Shown here piece by piece: positions 24,517-34,860 of a stretch of DNA of 64,000 nucleotides. Every line of letters starts with the position of its first letter. Position 1 is the stretch's first letter. The stretch covers positions 28,612-92,611 of the forward strand of contig ARYC01018558.1 of assembly GCA_000711775.1 (NCBI GenBank), written 5' to 3'. A model generated the notes under the pieces. It worked only from the letters and a program-made list of their open reading frames with translations. It was not told where the DNA came from and did no database searches. The stretch comes from Oxytricha trifallax (taxonomy: Eukaryota > Ciliophora > Spirotrichea > Sporadotrichida > Oxytrichidae). The position numbers and the translations under genes were made by a program.

Positions 24517-25569
24517 GATTTAACATATGAGCTTTAAAAACATTGCTTAAATTAACATTTATATCATACTTCTCCATCTTTTTCCTGCATATCTATCTAA
24601 TTATTACATCATCAATGCCGCAAAATGCTTGCCTCAACATTTGCTTCGCGTCAAATCTCTTGTCGTGCCCTACAATCTCATCTTCATTCTCTTGAATAAA
24701 TTCTTAAGAACTGAAAAGCAATTCTAAATAGGACTATATTAAGGAAAGTAAGGAGGGGTGAAAATGCGACCAATGTGAAATTGTTCGCATAAAGCTTTGA
24801 TTATTATGTTGTGATGAACTTTTAAGTTGTCTAGGACTAGAGCAAGCTTGATCTTGGTTTTCATTCCTGTAATCTTATGAGAAAATCATTGAAATTTTCA
24901 ATCTCTACCGACTTGTCGTAATTATATTAAAGCTCCAGGCCCTGGTCAAGAGATACGCCTGCAAGTACCGCAATGCTCTTCGTAAATTGCATTTCATCCT
25001 TAACCACAATGTTTTGATGACGATTGCTGAACTCCTGTTTGAGATTTGTTGAATAAGTAAACATAATTTCATCTATGAAGACAACCTTCCTTCCTTGTTG
25101 AAAGGCATAAATAAGATTTTCCCTCATCTCTAAGTACAACTCTTGAGTTTTATATTTTTAATGCAGGGTCATATACTTATAGATGCTTATAAAGTTTCTT
25201 TTAATCCCACTTTCTTTATGTATTTTAAAAAGTTGGGAGGGCGATTTCTTTTCTTAGATATTTTCAATGGAACATCACGTATTTCTCTTCAAGAGTCACC
25301 CATGCTTGACTATGAAGCAAGCTCTAATTCGTAAGATATTCAATATTCTCATCAGATAACTTTCCAAGTTTCAATTATTAAGGACTAGCATTTGCTTTCT
25401 TATTTCTGAGCGTGCTAATAGTTTTTACAATTGATCTTGGAATACCTGCAAGTTCACTTATTAACGAGTAGCTTAGGTAGGTTTCTGAATCATTGTCTGG
25501 ATCTCGGCATCTGAACATGAGGAAAATTATTAAGTCTTGGACTGTCGAAAAGGTTCCTGGATGATTCAT
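24449..25569 (-). pseudogene. Tc1/mariner-IS630 type transposase, broken, catalytic Glu replaced by Gln
   Basis: The enzyme would move the surrounding TBE-like element. It starts at ATG 25569 (MNHPGTFSTVQDLIIFL). An N-terminal helix-turn-helix is visible (SELAGIPRSIVKTISTL). After a TGA and shifts comes the DDE core: KVVFIDEIMF (first Asp 25071-25073), LALVLDNLKVHH (second Asp 24829-24831) and PPYFPQYSPIQNCF. In the last motif the family's catalytic Glu (PIE) is Gln, encoded by TAG at 24724-24726. The C-terminus (DAKQMLRQAFCGIDDVI) is in another frame. At least three frameshifts plus the E-to-Q change make it inactive. It is clearly related in layout to the TBE transposase but divergent. The 3' end overlaps the tail of the convergent 22-kDa homologue. 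Confidence 0.8.
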
Positions 25570-25910
25570 CGTTCTGAGCTTGTTGTTGAGAGTTGTTGGA
25601 GGTTATTTATATTTGTAATTTGAATTTTAAAAATTATCAATCGATCATTTTATTTATCATTTTGATTCAGGCTATGTCAAGAGAGCTAGAATCCTGTTTA
25701 TAAATCTATCTTATTATGTCAAGCATATTAGTAGTTTTGGTATTGTGAAAGTAATCAATAATATAGGCTTAGGTTGTATTTCATACAATGTTCTGGAAGA
25801 TGAGGATGTTAAAAAGGCTCTGGAATGATGAGAGAGTTTAAACTTTTGCTATTTTTTGCTTCATAATACTATACTATGCTTCTTTAACTTTCTAATCTTT
25901 CTTTTAACTA

Positions 25911-26326
25911 TTGTAAAAATACATTCGAAATTGGAAAATTAAATTAAATTTAATTTATATTAAATCAAAATCGTGGCATTTAAAGTTGGCCAATTAAAAC
26001 GACCATGTGCACTTTCGATAGAGAATTTAAAATAGCATGACTTTGTTAGTGCATGCCGGGACTATTTAAATGGATCCCTGAAAGGAGATAACTTGACTTT
26101 AATGTGACGGCATAATTTATTGATTTTAATGGTATTTAATTAAAGTCAAGCTAACTCTTTTTAGGGATGCGATAAAATAGTCGCGGCAATAACAGTACAG
26201 CTAATTTTAAATTTTATATCGAATGTGCTCAAGATCGTTTAAATTGGCCAACTTTAACTATCGCGATTTTGATTTAATATAAATTAATTTAAATATAATT
26301 TTCCAATATCGAATGTTTTTCTATAA
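25911..26326. mobile_element. Foldback MITE (TTGTA...family) with TA duplication
   Basis: The left end is TTGTAAAAATACATTCGAA and the right end a slightly diverged inverse. TA flanks both sides. The arms share the family's inner blocks (GATAGAGAATTT, GGGATGCGATA). Arms are more diverged from each other than in the 37621 copy, so it is older. Confidence 0.8.
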
Positions 26327-26417
26327 TAATATATCAAGATCCTTCTGCTTCTCATTAGCATTTTCAAAAGGAATCTTCGAGGCATTCACATCAGTGCCAT
26401 ATTATTATTATTACTTG

Positions 26418-26495
26418 TTCAATACCTACGATATCTGCAATACCTGCGATACCTGCGATCCTTGAGATACCTGAAATTCCTGCGATACCTGGAGC
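26418..26495. repeat. 9-bp tandem repeat, unit about GATACCTGC
   Basis: Eight or so imperfect copies. Read on the minus strand the array codes a regular Gly-Ile-X series (GIAGISGISRIAGIAGIA). No larger reading frame around it could be supported, so coding is uncertain. Confidence 0.6.
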
Positions 26496-27180
26496 ATTCA
26501 ATTTTTTTCATGATCTTATATGAAGCTCGCATTAATCTTATTCTTGAAGCTTCTATAATTTTTTGAATCAAGAAAAGTTGAGATAAGACCATAATTGTGT
26601 GGATAATCCTTACTGCTTTTTTGTCATAATCATATTTTGGTAAGATTTAATAAGATGGCTATCTGCTAATTTTATATTTATCACCCACTAATCCCTCTGA
26701 TAAGAGCTTTGGTTTAAAATGTGCATATGATATATGCGGAAGTTCAGATAATATGAGACGATGAAAATAAGGGATCGATAATATTATTATTTTTTACAAT
26801 GAGATTTTCAAAGGTATTCGGTAAGATGAGATGACTAACAAAATTTCAAACATAGGATCTTTCAGTTGAGCTCGTCAGGGATCAAACAAATTGACACAAT
26901 AGCAAAGTACATTCACAGCATTTATTACCATTTTAAAATGAGGAGGTCTATATAATATTATTTAAATAACTAGAGCTAATAGTTCCCATGCCTTTGCGAA
27001 AGTAGCCTCAAATGTATTTAATGAATTTAAATTATTGATTATAATTTCTATATCTTAAAATTCAAAAAATATAGATTAAATATTAGGATCATTTATTCAT
27101 TTGAAAAATTCTTAGTAAATTTATACTTAATTTACTTTTTATAGAAAAGTAATTTTCATTTTATAAAATAGGTTTTAAAT
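26496..27180. other. AT-rich DNA, nothing recognised
   Basis: Moderately AT-rich. No repeat arms or homology recognised. Confidence 0.4.
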
Positions 27181-27871
27181 AAACATAAATAAATATAATG
27201 TTATTAAATTAATAACACAAGAAATGAGCATAAGTGATAAATATAATATTTTGAGGGCAACACCTGGACTAGTTAGTAATTTTCATATTTCTACCGTCTT
27301 ATAACTCTTTAAATGCACGACTAAGGTAAATTAAGGGTTAATTAACATTAAAACTTTAAACATAGGTATAGACACTCTATCGGGTCTAAATGACCCCAAA
27401 TTTATAAATAAAACAATCATTTAAATATTCACTTTTTATTTTATCTTTTATTTGATAAAATAAGTGTAATAAAAGTTTAATTCCACCAAGTCTCCCATTT
27501 AATAGCAAGGAGATATGCTAAAATTATCTGTAGATATATCTCCTTGCTATTAAATGGGAGACTTGGTGGAATTAAACTTTTATTACACTTATTTTATCAA
27601 ATAAAAGATAAAATAAAAAGTGAATATTTAAATGATTGTTTTATTTATAAATTTGGGGTCATTTAGACCCGATAGAGGTGTCTAAACCTATGTTTAAAGT
27701 TTTAATGTTTATTAACCTTAATTTACCTTAATCGTGCATTTAAAGAGTTATAAGACGGTAGAAATATGAAAATTACTAACTAGTCCAGGTGTTGCCCCCA
27801 AAATATTATATTTATCACTTATGCTCATTTCTTGTGTTATTAATTTATTAACATTATATTTATTTATGTTT
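27181..27871. mobile_element. Long near-perfect palindrome (336-bp arms, 19-bp spacer)
   Basis: The arms at 27181-27516 and 27536-27871 are nearly identical inverse copies, starting AAACATAAATAAATATAATG. They differ at only a few positions. There is no coding capacity. The very short spacer and high arm identity indicate a young foldback element or a recent inverted duplication. A target duplication could not be fixed: TTTTAAAT precedes the left end, and a TTTTTAAAT lies about 13 bases beyond the right. Confidence 0.75.
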
Positions 27872-28281
27872 TGAGAGTGTTTGGTTTTTAAATTTGTGAT
27901 ATTTTTAGAATTAAAAAATTTGATATTTTTTTACTATTTTAATTAATCTGATAAGAAGAGTTCTAAATATAAGTGTTTAAGAAAATATTAGAAACAAAAC
28001 ATTTCCGACTAAAATTTGCATAAATATTTAAAATCTACTGAAATATACGTGGAATAAATTAAAAAGAAAATCATAATTTTATCAGATACTTGCATAATTA
28101 AACAATCGAACAGTATATTTTTCTATAAAAATGGTGTAAATACGATCATTTGTTATTTATTAATACAAATTAATGATGGCAGCCCATTTCGTAAGAACAG
28201 TAAAAATAGAAAAGATGAAACTTCAACTTTAGAATAACGTTTAGAAAGTCAACAGACATTCTTAATAAAATCAGAAGGAAT

Positions 28282-28359
28282 CAAAACCCTAAAACCCCTT
28301 AATGAGGTTTATAAGTGCTTTGATTCGAGGGGAATTTGTAAGGGGTTGGGGTTATTAAT
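28282..28359. repeat. TBE left inverted repeat with telomeric sequence
   Basis: It starts CAAAACCCTAAAACCCC, one C-to-T change away from two telomeric repeats, and pairs with 32274-32351 over about 78 bp with a few mismatches. Confidence 0.9.
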
Positions 28360-28400
28360 AGGTTTTAATGTGAAATATATAGTAAATGTATTTAATTTAA

Positions 28401-29849
28401 TCACTCAAAATGCACTTTTGGATAATGTGGGAGAGGTCTGAAGTTTATCTCACTTAACCACAACTCTATATGCTCTACTGATATGTCTGATATTGGGTTT
28501 ATTTTTATTATTATTGACTCTGCCATTTGTTTCATTGATTGAGATACTCTCGTTTTGTCAACAAATTACTTTATTCTTTGTTTAGCATCTTTCTCGCACC
28601 TTGTAGATTAGTTAACGTTGCAAGGCATTTCGCACTCTATTATTATTGCTGCTAAAGCCCACACATCCCACTAAAAGTCTCCATTTCTCCAGTCTTCTCT
28701 TTCTGGATAGTACCCTTGAGTTCCCATTACAGTTCCAAGCCTTGATACTTCAACTCTTTAGGCTCTGTTGAAATCTATTATTGCTACTCTTACTGGTGAA
28801 AAGTTTATCATTATAATTTCTGGCTCTAAATCTCTGTGAACAAACCCTAACTTGTGAAGCTCTTTAATACCTTGTATGGTCTGAGTTGCTATTTATCCAA
28901 GTTACTTATGATTCCTTTGATCAATTATGAAAACTCTTAGTGTCATTTCATAGAGTGGGAGTCTGAAAGCAACATGATCCTTGGCGAGGAGAACAGCATC
29001 TTGCTTAATTAAGTAATAACATTCCTTAGACTTTGCTTGAATAAGTGCTTGATACTCATTTTTAAACTGCATTTAATATTTATCATCACTTAAGAGAAAG
29101 TTGAAGGGATACACCTTGTATGCGTATTGATGATCATTGATAACTTTCTTATCAAAGGAGTCTTCTAATATTAGGTAGCTTTAAAGAGAAATATCGAAGT
29201 CAATTTAAGCAAGAACTGGTATTTTCTTGTATTGAATCTTGATCATAATTTTTGTTATTTCAGAAGTCAGTTGGTTGCGTGCCATCCTAACGTATTCTAA
29301 CTCTCGAGCTTATTCAGGAACTACGACCTTAAAATATTCCCTCGCTTTTCTTTTGTTTAGAAGCTTCTGTTAAACTTCATGATTCTCAACTTCTAAATCT
29401 TTCTTTTGAGCCATTAATAGATGCTTCTTCAAGTCTTTTGTATGAGAGTATTGCTTACGGCACACAAAGCAGCCATACTTTCCATCTATTTTATCATGCT
29501 TTAATTATGCAGTGGTTTTGGCTTCTCAATGCTCCTTCTTATGTCTGTACCAGCTTGATTTATGAGCAAAATCTCTCTCACATAGCTCACAAAAATAGAC
29601 TTCAACTTCTTTAGTTTGTATAAGAATTTCATTAATACCTTTCTTCTCCTCTCTGTCTCACACAAACTTGTTTGTCATTTATTTTCTATTATTAATTCCT
29701 ATTTTAATAACAGAGACCTCAAGTGATAGCTCTGGTAGTTTGTTAAGAGAGTTCATTTCACAGATATCACATTTTTTATTGCTGCCAAAGGTAAGTCTCA
29801 TTTAGTTTGATGGAAGTGTTGTTGTTTTTCTTAAAATGTTAGCGCTCAT
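28401..29849 (-). pseudogene. TBE 57-kDa zinc-finger protein kinase, two in-frame TGAs
   Basis: The role in transposition is unknown. ATG 29849 (MSANILRKTTTLPSN) to TGA 28401-28403 gives 482 codons, about 57 kDa, with many TAA/TAG read as Gln. The N-terminus holds a CDIC pair and two C2H2 fingers: FCELCERDFAHKSSWYRHKK and GCFVCRKQYSHTKDLKKH. A kinase-like domain follows. YAYKVYPF has the ATP-site Lys and NEYQAL a candidate alpha-C Glu. FVHRDLEPE is the catalytic loop. IIDFN stands at the DFG position with Asn for Gly. GTQGYYPERED is the activation-segment end and WDVWALAAII the helix F Asp. TGAs at codons 64 (29658-29660) and 108 (29526-29528) interrupt the finger region without shifting the frame. 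It is divergent from the 22-kDa gene across a 565-bp gap. Confidence 0.92.
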
Positions 29850-30413
29850 ATTTAAATTTGAATTTAAAATTATAAAACTGCCTGTATAACTAAGAGCTTA
29901 TATGAGAGCTTTCCAAGCCTACAAGTTTGAAGGGAAGTTCTTTGAGTATTAGAGATGAATTATGAGTATTAAGAGACGATCCAGCTCTAAATATGGGTGA
30001 GGAAGTAACCATTTTTACTTTCAATAATAAGTTGATTATAGTAAGTGCCGATTTAGGAGGTGCGCCTAATTAAGTACATACTGCTTTAGGAGGTATTTTG
30101 TGATTTTATGATATAAATTAAGGTGCTCATTTTAAGTACTAGCTTTAATTAATGCTCCTAATTAAATACTATCAATTTAAGAGCTGCTCCTAATTAAGTA
30201 CGTACCAATTTAAATTAAAAAATATGGAACTATAAAACTAGAAATTGATATCAATCTCTCAAGTTTGAAACCAGTTCTCAAAACCTTCTCCATATCCTTC
30301 TAAGAGGTTGACCTCCTATAGGATGCCCATATTTAATAGTAAGTCTTACAGAGGTATTTAATTGAAATCAATGAACTTAAATTTGAATATCATTTCTTAG
30401 ATCTGTAAACAAG

Positions 30414-30995
30414 ATGGAGTCAATGAATGATGTAATGAAAAGAGCGCAAGCACAAGAATTGATTCAGAGATTTAGAAGCAAGGAGGATTTGCACCGCTAC
30501 CTGGTGCAGCAAGGTAATGAACTCATAGTAACTCATCTTGATTATGTAGTTGGTTTGTTCTTGCCAACGATGGAAGGTACCAAAATTTCATTTCTAAGAG
30601 CGATACTCTGCGAAGAGAAGAAAGCATTGAAAACTTAAGATGTAAAGTTTGCAGAGATTCCAAACTATCCAGAAATCTCAGTGACTAACTTATACGATGA
30701 TGCTATGAATGACCCAGAGGTTTCGCAGTACCTGCCTACTAAGAAGCAGTTGTCAAATAAACTACCTGAAAGAAACTATTTCTTTGGCATACTTGCAACA
30801 ATTAAAGGTGATTACTTGAAAGAAATTATTCAAGAATCTCATAAGAAAAGGTACAGCATCTCTTCAGAAGATAAGGATAAACAGGGGATCAAGATAAGTG
30901 AGAGCTGGCTATAAGAGTTGCAGAAGCACCCATATATTTCAAGTAAGATTTGTAGTTTAACTCTTTAGAAAAATCTGGTACTGGCATCTTCTTGA
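30414..30995 (+). CDS. TBE 22-kDa protein
   Basis: Function unknown; it is conserved among TBE transposons. ATG 30414 to TGA 30993-30995 gives 193 codons, about 22 kDa, with one internal TAA and further TAA/TAG codons read as Gln. It begins MESMNDVMKRAQAQELIQ and has core motifs FLPTMEG, YFFGILATIKG and SESWLQELQKHP. No catalytic motif is evident and it is hydrophilic throughout. It is intact as an open frame. After residue 181 another frame (+2) continues without a stop for 81 more codons (see the separate entry). Related copies are at 59111 and, divergently, at 23690. Confidence 0.9.
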
Positions 30996-31201
30996 TGAAG
31001 GAATAGAGCAAGCTTCACAGAGAGCGAAAGTCGCAGACAAAGTATGAAGTTAGCAAGAGACTTTATTCAAATATTTAGCCTCCAGAGTCAATGAACATAG
31101 ATGCAGGAGCTGGCAGCAAGAGAAGAAACTTAGGAGGAGGGAAGCAAGAAATAGAAGAAAAGAAAGAGAAGCCAGCTCCCTCTAAAGAATTTTAAATGTG
31201 A
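30956..31201 (+). other. Out-of-frame C-terminal extension of the TBE 22-kDa gene
   Basis: In the +2 frame relative to the 22-kDa gene an open stretch reads NSLEKSGTGIFLMKEQSK and ends in a Lys/Glu-rich tail (EEKKEKPAPSKEFQM) at TGA 31199-31201. The second TBE copy keeps the same frame (NSFEISGTGILFLDEG), with no length difference between copies around the junction. The divergent homologue at 23690 also codes well beyond this point. It ends 9 bases before the convergent transposase gene. It may be a shared ancestral frameshift or a real frameshifted product. Confidence 0.5.
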
Positions 31202-31210
31202 CTTATATAT

Positions 31211-32270
31211 TCATTAACTTAACTACAAAACTTATTTATATACATTCATTCTCCCTACTTTATCACACTTTTAAGCAAACAAATTATCTACTCTCTTCGC
31301 TAAGCTTTTAATAAAATCTACTGTATCGATAGGTAGGTCATGCATCAAATGATATAGCAGCAGTTTCTTGTAATGACCTTTTAATATTCCCCAGTAGAAC
31401 TCAATTCCATTAAACTATGGACTGTAAGGTACGTTGAACACTTGAGTTATTCTAAGTTGTTCATAACTCTTCCTTGTTTTTTTAGTCTTATGAACAGAAA
31501 GATTATCAACCAATAGTATAATCTCTTTTTCAGGGTACTTTTTCTCAGCTGCTCTAAGAACTTTATATACTAGTCTGTCTTAATAGAGCGAGGAAGAATA
31601 AGATAAGTTTCTAAACCAGCATCCTCGCTAATTCCTCCAAGAATTGCCATTGTTTATTACTTGACTTTCTAATCATATACTTCTATGTTGCTATGCCTCT
31701 TATACAAAGACTTCAAGATGAAAGTGTTGAATGTAAACACAGCCTCATCAACATTAATAAACTTAATATTATTCTATTAAGCTCTCTGCATTTAATTATA
31801 AATATAATTTAAGTTGTTGTTGTAAAATGGCAGTGCGAAATCAATTGCTCTCTTAATACGATTTACACCTTTGTAAGAGATACCGTTTCGTTTATAAATG
31901 TTTTCAACAGATTATGCAGAGATCTTCAACTCGGAGATTTGGCTATAAACAGTAGCTCGTTGGTTGAGAGAGAAGTGAGCCCAATACTTCAAAGTTTTTT
32001 CATGAATAAGATAGTCAATATGCTTCTCAAGAAACTTTGACTTCTTCTTAGGCAAAGAATTCAGCTATAATTGCTTTAATTGCACAGCTTTCAAGCAGTG
32101 AAAGCGAACAGTTGATGGATTACGATTTAAGAGCAGTGCAATAGACTTATAGCTCAGTACTGGTTTGAGTTATTCACTATACATATCACATCCATAACTC
32201 AGTTTAAACACTAAATCTATATACTCTTCATCATAAATAGGCCCAAAAGCTTGTAATTTTTGTCTCGCAT
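31211..32270 (-). pseudogene. TBE 42-kDa transposase (Tc1/mariner-type), two 1-nt deletions
   Basis: This cut-and-paste transposase of the DD(E/D) superfamily moves TBE and in Oxytricha is linked to germline DNA elimination. ATG 32270 (MRDKNYKLLG) to TGA 31211-31213. The span of 1060 nt becomes 354 codons once two missing bases are allowed for. One is near 32240 (copy 2 has GGGGTC where this copy has GGGCC) and one near 31548 (AGAAAAAG versus AGAGAGAAG in copy 2). All catalytic residues remain: FINVDEAVF (Asp 31747-31749), LLVDNLSVHK (Asp 31505-31507) and YSPQFNGIEFYWG (Glu 31402-31404). An N-terminal helix-turn-helix region lies before them. The gene ends a few bases from the convergent 22-kDa extension. 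Confidence 0.93.
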
Positions 32271-32273
32271 TTA

Positions 32274-32351
32274 ATTAATAAACCCAACCCCTAACAAATT
32301 CCCTACAAATCAAAGCACTTATAATCCTCATTAAGGGGTTTTGGGGTTTTG
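32274..32351. repeat. TBE right inverted repeat with telomeric sequence
   Basis: It ends GGGGTTTTGGGGTTTTG, two complete telomeric repeats, and is followed by the target triplet AAT. Confidence 0.92.
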
Positions 32352-32354
32352 AAT

Positions 32355-33204
32355 GTTGCAAAACTGAAGTAAACCAACACCAATGAAATTATTTGTGGCC
32401 AAGTTTTAAAGATTATGAAGAATATCAACATGAGCATATATCAGTTCTTAAGACTTTATTAAGGAAAGGACACTCCACTGTCACAGCAAAATGCAATACA
32501 AAATAAGAAAAATATCTCATCAACCAAGAATTTGATAGACACAATGATAGCGTTTAGTTAGAAAAAACAATAATCAACTATAGGATGAACTTCTACTGCA
32601 ATATTCACAAAGTGATCGTGGAATTAAACCACCTGAAAAATTGTAACTTAATCAATATAGCAGAGGACTTTACAAGATTCTCAAAAACAATGATAGAGAA
32701 GAGGATAATTGACCCTAAGTACCATCAGAAGATAGAATCATATAAATCATGATATGGTTAGACCAAAGGATAAGACAACGAGAGAAACATGAATATTATC
32801 AACTAGTAAAGTAACTATTCAGAGTGTACTACGCCAAAAAAAAATTAGATACTCGAGTAATAAAAACTTGAATCAATTCAACAAAATGAATATCTGAAAA
32901 GATATATTCGAAAGTTCAAATTGTATAGAATTCACTTACATTTACATTCATATTTTGTGTTAATTATTCTAGTATTTTAGATAATTTTTAATTGTCTGCT
33001 AAGTTAATTACTACTCTTACTACTACTACTACTTATTAATGTAATAAATATAGCTATCATTATTTGTATTTATTTATATTTAATATTTTTATGTCATATT
33101 TTTTATCTACCTTCTTACATTTTTTATAAATTATTTTAATACTTATTTTTATGAATAAATCTTCATAAGTAAAAGTAAAATTTGTGAGTGAATTAGGAAT
33201 TTAG
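32355..33204. other. AT-rich DNA, nothing recognised
   Basis: Flank of the TBE insertion. No supported gene or repeat. Confidence 0.45.
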
Positions 33205-33212
33205 AAATAGTA

Positions 33213-33678
33213 GGGTAATGGCCCCCAGAGCAGGGCAAGATGAATTTTTATCAAATTTTTTAAACTATTTAAATTTCTTTAAAACTTCTATTAACTTGAT
33301 ATAACTCAATTTATAGGTATCCAATATCCATTTTCCTTGGATAATAAACTCATAATTTATTCGAATATGTTACTTTTAACATATTAAATTTTATAAAAAT
33401 GAGCAAAGTTTAAAAAAATATAAACTCTTCATAATTATTTTTTATGATAATAGGATAATTTTCGTGATTTTTTGTATCATCATTAATGATTGATATATAA
33501 AAGTTAATATGTTAAAAGTAACATATTCGAATAAATTATGAGTTTATTATCCAAGGAAAATGGATATTGGATACCTATAAATTGAGTTATATCAAGTTAA
33601 TAGAAGTTTTAAAGAAATTTAAATAGTTTAAAAAATTTGATAAAAATTCATCTTGCCCTGCTCTGGGGGCCATTACCC
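33213..33678. mobile_element. Foldback element with perfect 8-bp duplication (AAATAGTA)
   Basis: The arms of 175 bp at 33213-33387 and 33504-33678 are essentially identical inverses with a 116-bp spacer. The ends are GGGTAATGGCCCCCAG and its inverse. Octamers AAATAGTA lie at 33205-33212 and 33679-33686. The GGG terminus and 8-bp duplication suggest mobilisation by a Merlin-type transposase. No gene is present. Confidence 0.88.
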
Positions 33679-34008
33679 AAATAGTAGAATAAAATGAGAT
33701 CATAAATTGATAAGACTTTGAATGTATATTAAACTGTTTAATTTAATTGATAGTTTTAGAAAATTAAAATAGTTCTATGCGTAAAATATGAATAAATAAG
33801 AATGAAAGGTAATCTGCATATTATTGTTCATAATAATGTGTTATAATTATGAATTAATTATTGTGATATCAGCACTGCCATTCAGAAATCTGCTATATCT
33901 CATGCTACCTTACCCTAATGCATAAACAACTTTAGCATGTATAAGCAGCTATAGTGCGCCTGCTAGCCATCAAGGCAACACTACTGGGTTTATAAAAGAG
34001 AATAAGAA

Positions 34009-34257
34009 ATGGAGAGAAGAAGGTTGGAGACAGAAAAGTATTAGCCATTTACTATAATGCGATCACAAGCATCAACTTTTCTTAGCTACCTAGAGCACTA
34101 ATGTGCATTTTATTGTCCAATGATCATGGACCATATATTAAAAGTAAAAAACACTCTAGACTCTATGGACAGTTGTAAAGATAATGGTGCGTATGTCAAG
34201 CATCCCTTAGAGCATAGGAGTCATAATAGCATGATGTGTAAACTTCTCATGCGCTGA
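34009..34257 (+). CDS. Protein-like ORF (82 aa), unknown
   Basis: ATG 34009 (MERRRLETEKYQPFTIM) to TGA 34255-34257 in a patch less AT-rich than its surroundings. It ends HRSHNSMMCKLLMR. An overlapping frame is also open, so the reading is not certain. No domain is recognised and no neighbour hints at a function. Confidence 0.25.
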
Positions 34258-34329
34258 GAATGTTTTGTATAAAGCAAAAAAGAACTGAAAGAGTAATTGT
34301 GATGGAAATTTGTATACCCGTTGCTTTCT

Positions 34330-34860
34330 AGTAATCAATCAACTTAATGTCTCTTAACATGTATGCCTCTTCCCTTTGATGTTAAGAAAAAATATATTTG
34401 CTCTGAAATACTCGAATGTATGAAATCTCAATTAGTTCAGTAGCCAACTCGTGTAAAGAGCACGGCATACTGCCTCAAGATTCATCTCCCTCATATTATT
34501 AAGATTACTCTTCTTTATGAACTCCTTTAGATAGATGGAAAGTCTTACTAAGTACTCTACACTACAACATAGTGGAAAGTGCTCAATTCATAGAGCATAA
34601 AAGCAGTAGCATTAAGAGATTCACAATTTTAAGATTAATTTGATTAACATCTTCGTTACAATTACCATGGATATGCACTCAAGAAAGTCGTTAATTTCAT
34701 GCGATGATCACTCTAAATTTTGATCTTCGATTTCTCGGTTTTCAAGAAACATATCTGGGTGGGACATTCCATTTAACTAGGCAATTCAACGGAAAAATCT
34801 CATAGTGTCCCTTAGAGGTCTTGATTACTTATAGGCCCCCTTACTTTGTTTGCAATTTAA
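34330..34860 (-). pseudogene. Decayed protein-coding relic, unknown family
   Basis: Minus-strand segments in alternating frames look like protein: GHYEIFPLNCLVKWNV (about 34810), MFLENREIEDQNLE then SSHEINDFLECIS (34760-34660), and VEYLVRLSIYLKEFIKK with MREMNLEAVCRALYTSWLL (34570-34430). Joining them requires two or more shifts and passage of a TGA. Composition and local GC favour former coding, but no family was recognised. Confidence 0.3.

Larger units (their letters stand above)
28282..32351. mobile_element. TBE: TBE (telomere-bearing element) transposon, full length, 4070 bp
   Basis: A germline-limited Tc1/mariner-related transposon of Oxytricha-type ciliates. The ends are CAAAACCC-type telomeric repeats (left CAAAACCCTAAAACCCC, right the inverse of CAAAACCCCAAAACCCC) within inverted repeats of about 78 bp. 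They are flanked by AAT at 28279-28281 and 32352-32354, matching the ANT target preference of TBEs. Gene order is kinase (minus), 22-kDa protein (plus), transposase (minus). Lengths agree with the published 57-, 22- and 42-kDa products. This copy is damaged: two in-frame TGAs in the kinase gene and two single-base deletions in the transposase gene. Confidence 0.95.

Noticed and set aside
25143..25334. 63-aa plus-strand ORF
   Set aside because: Antisense to the Tc1-type transposase.
30943..30955. GTAAGATTTGTAG as a tiny intron explaining the frame change in the TBE 22-kDa gene
   Set aside because: Only 13 nt, shorter than any known spliceosomal intron, and TBE copy 2 lacks the GT at the same place.
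28282..32351. C4A4 repeats as a true chromosome end or fragmentation site
   Set aside because: They form the inverted ends of a transposon flanked by AAT duplications, not an internal telomere.
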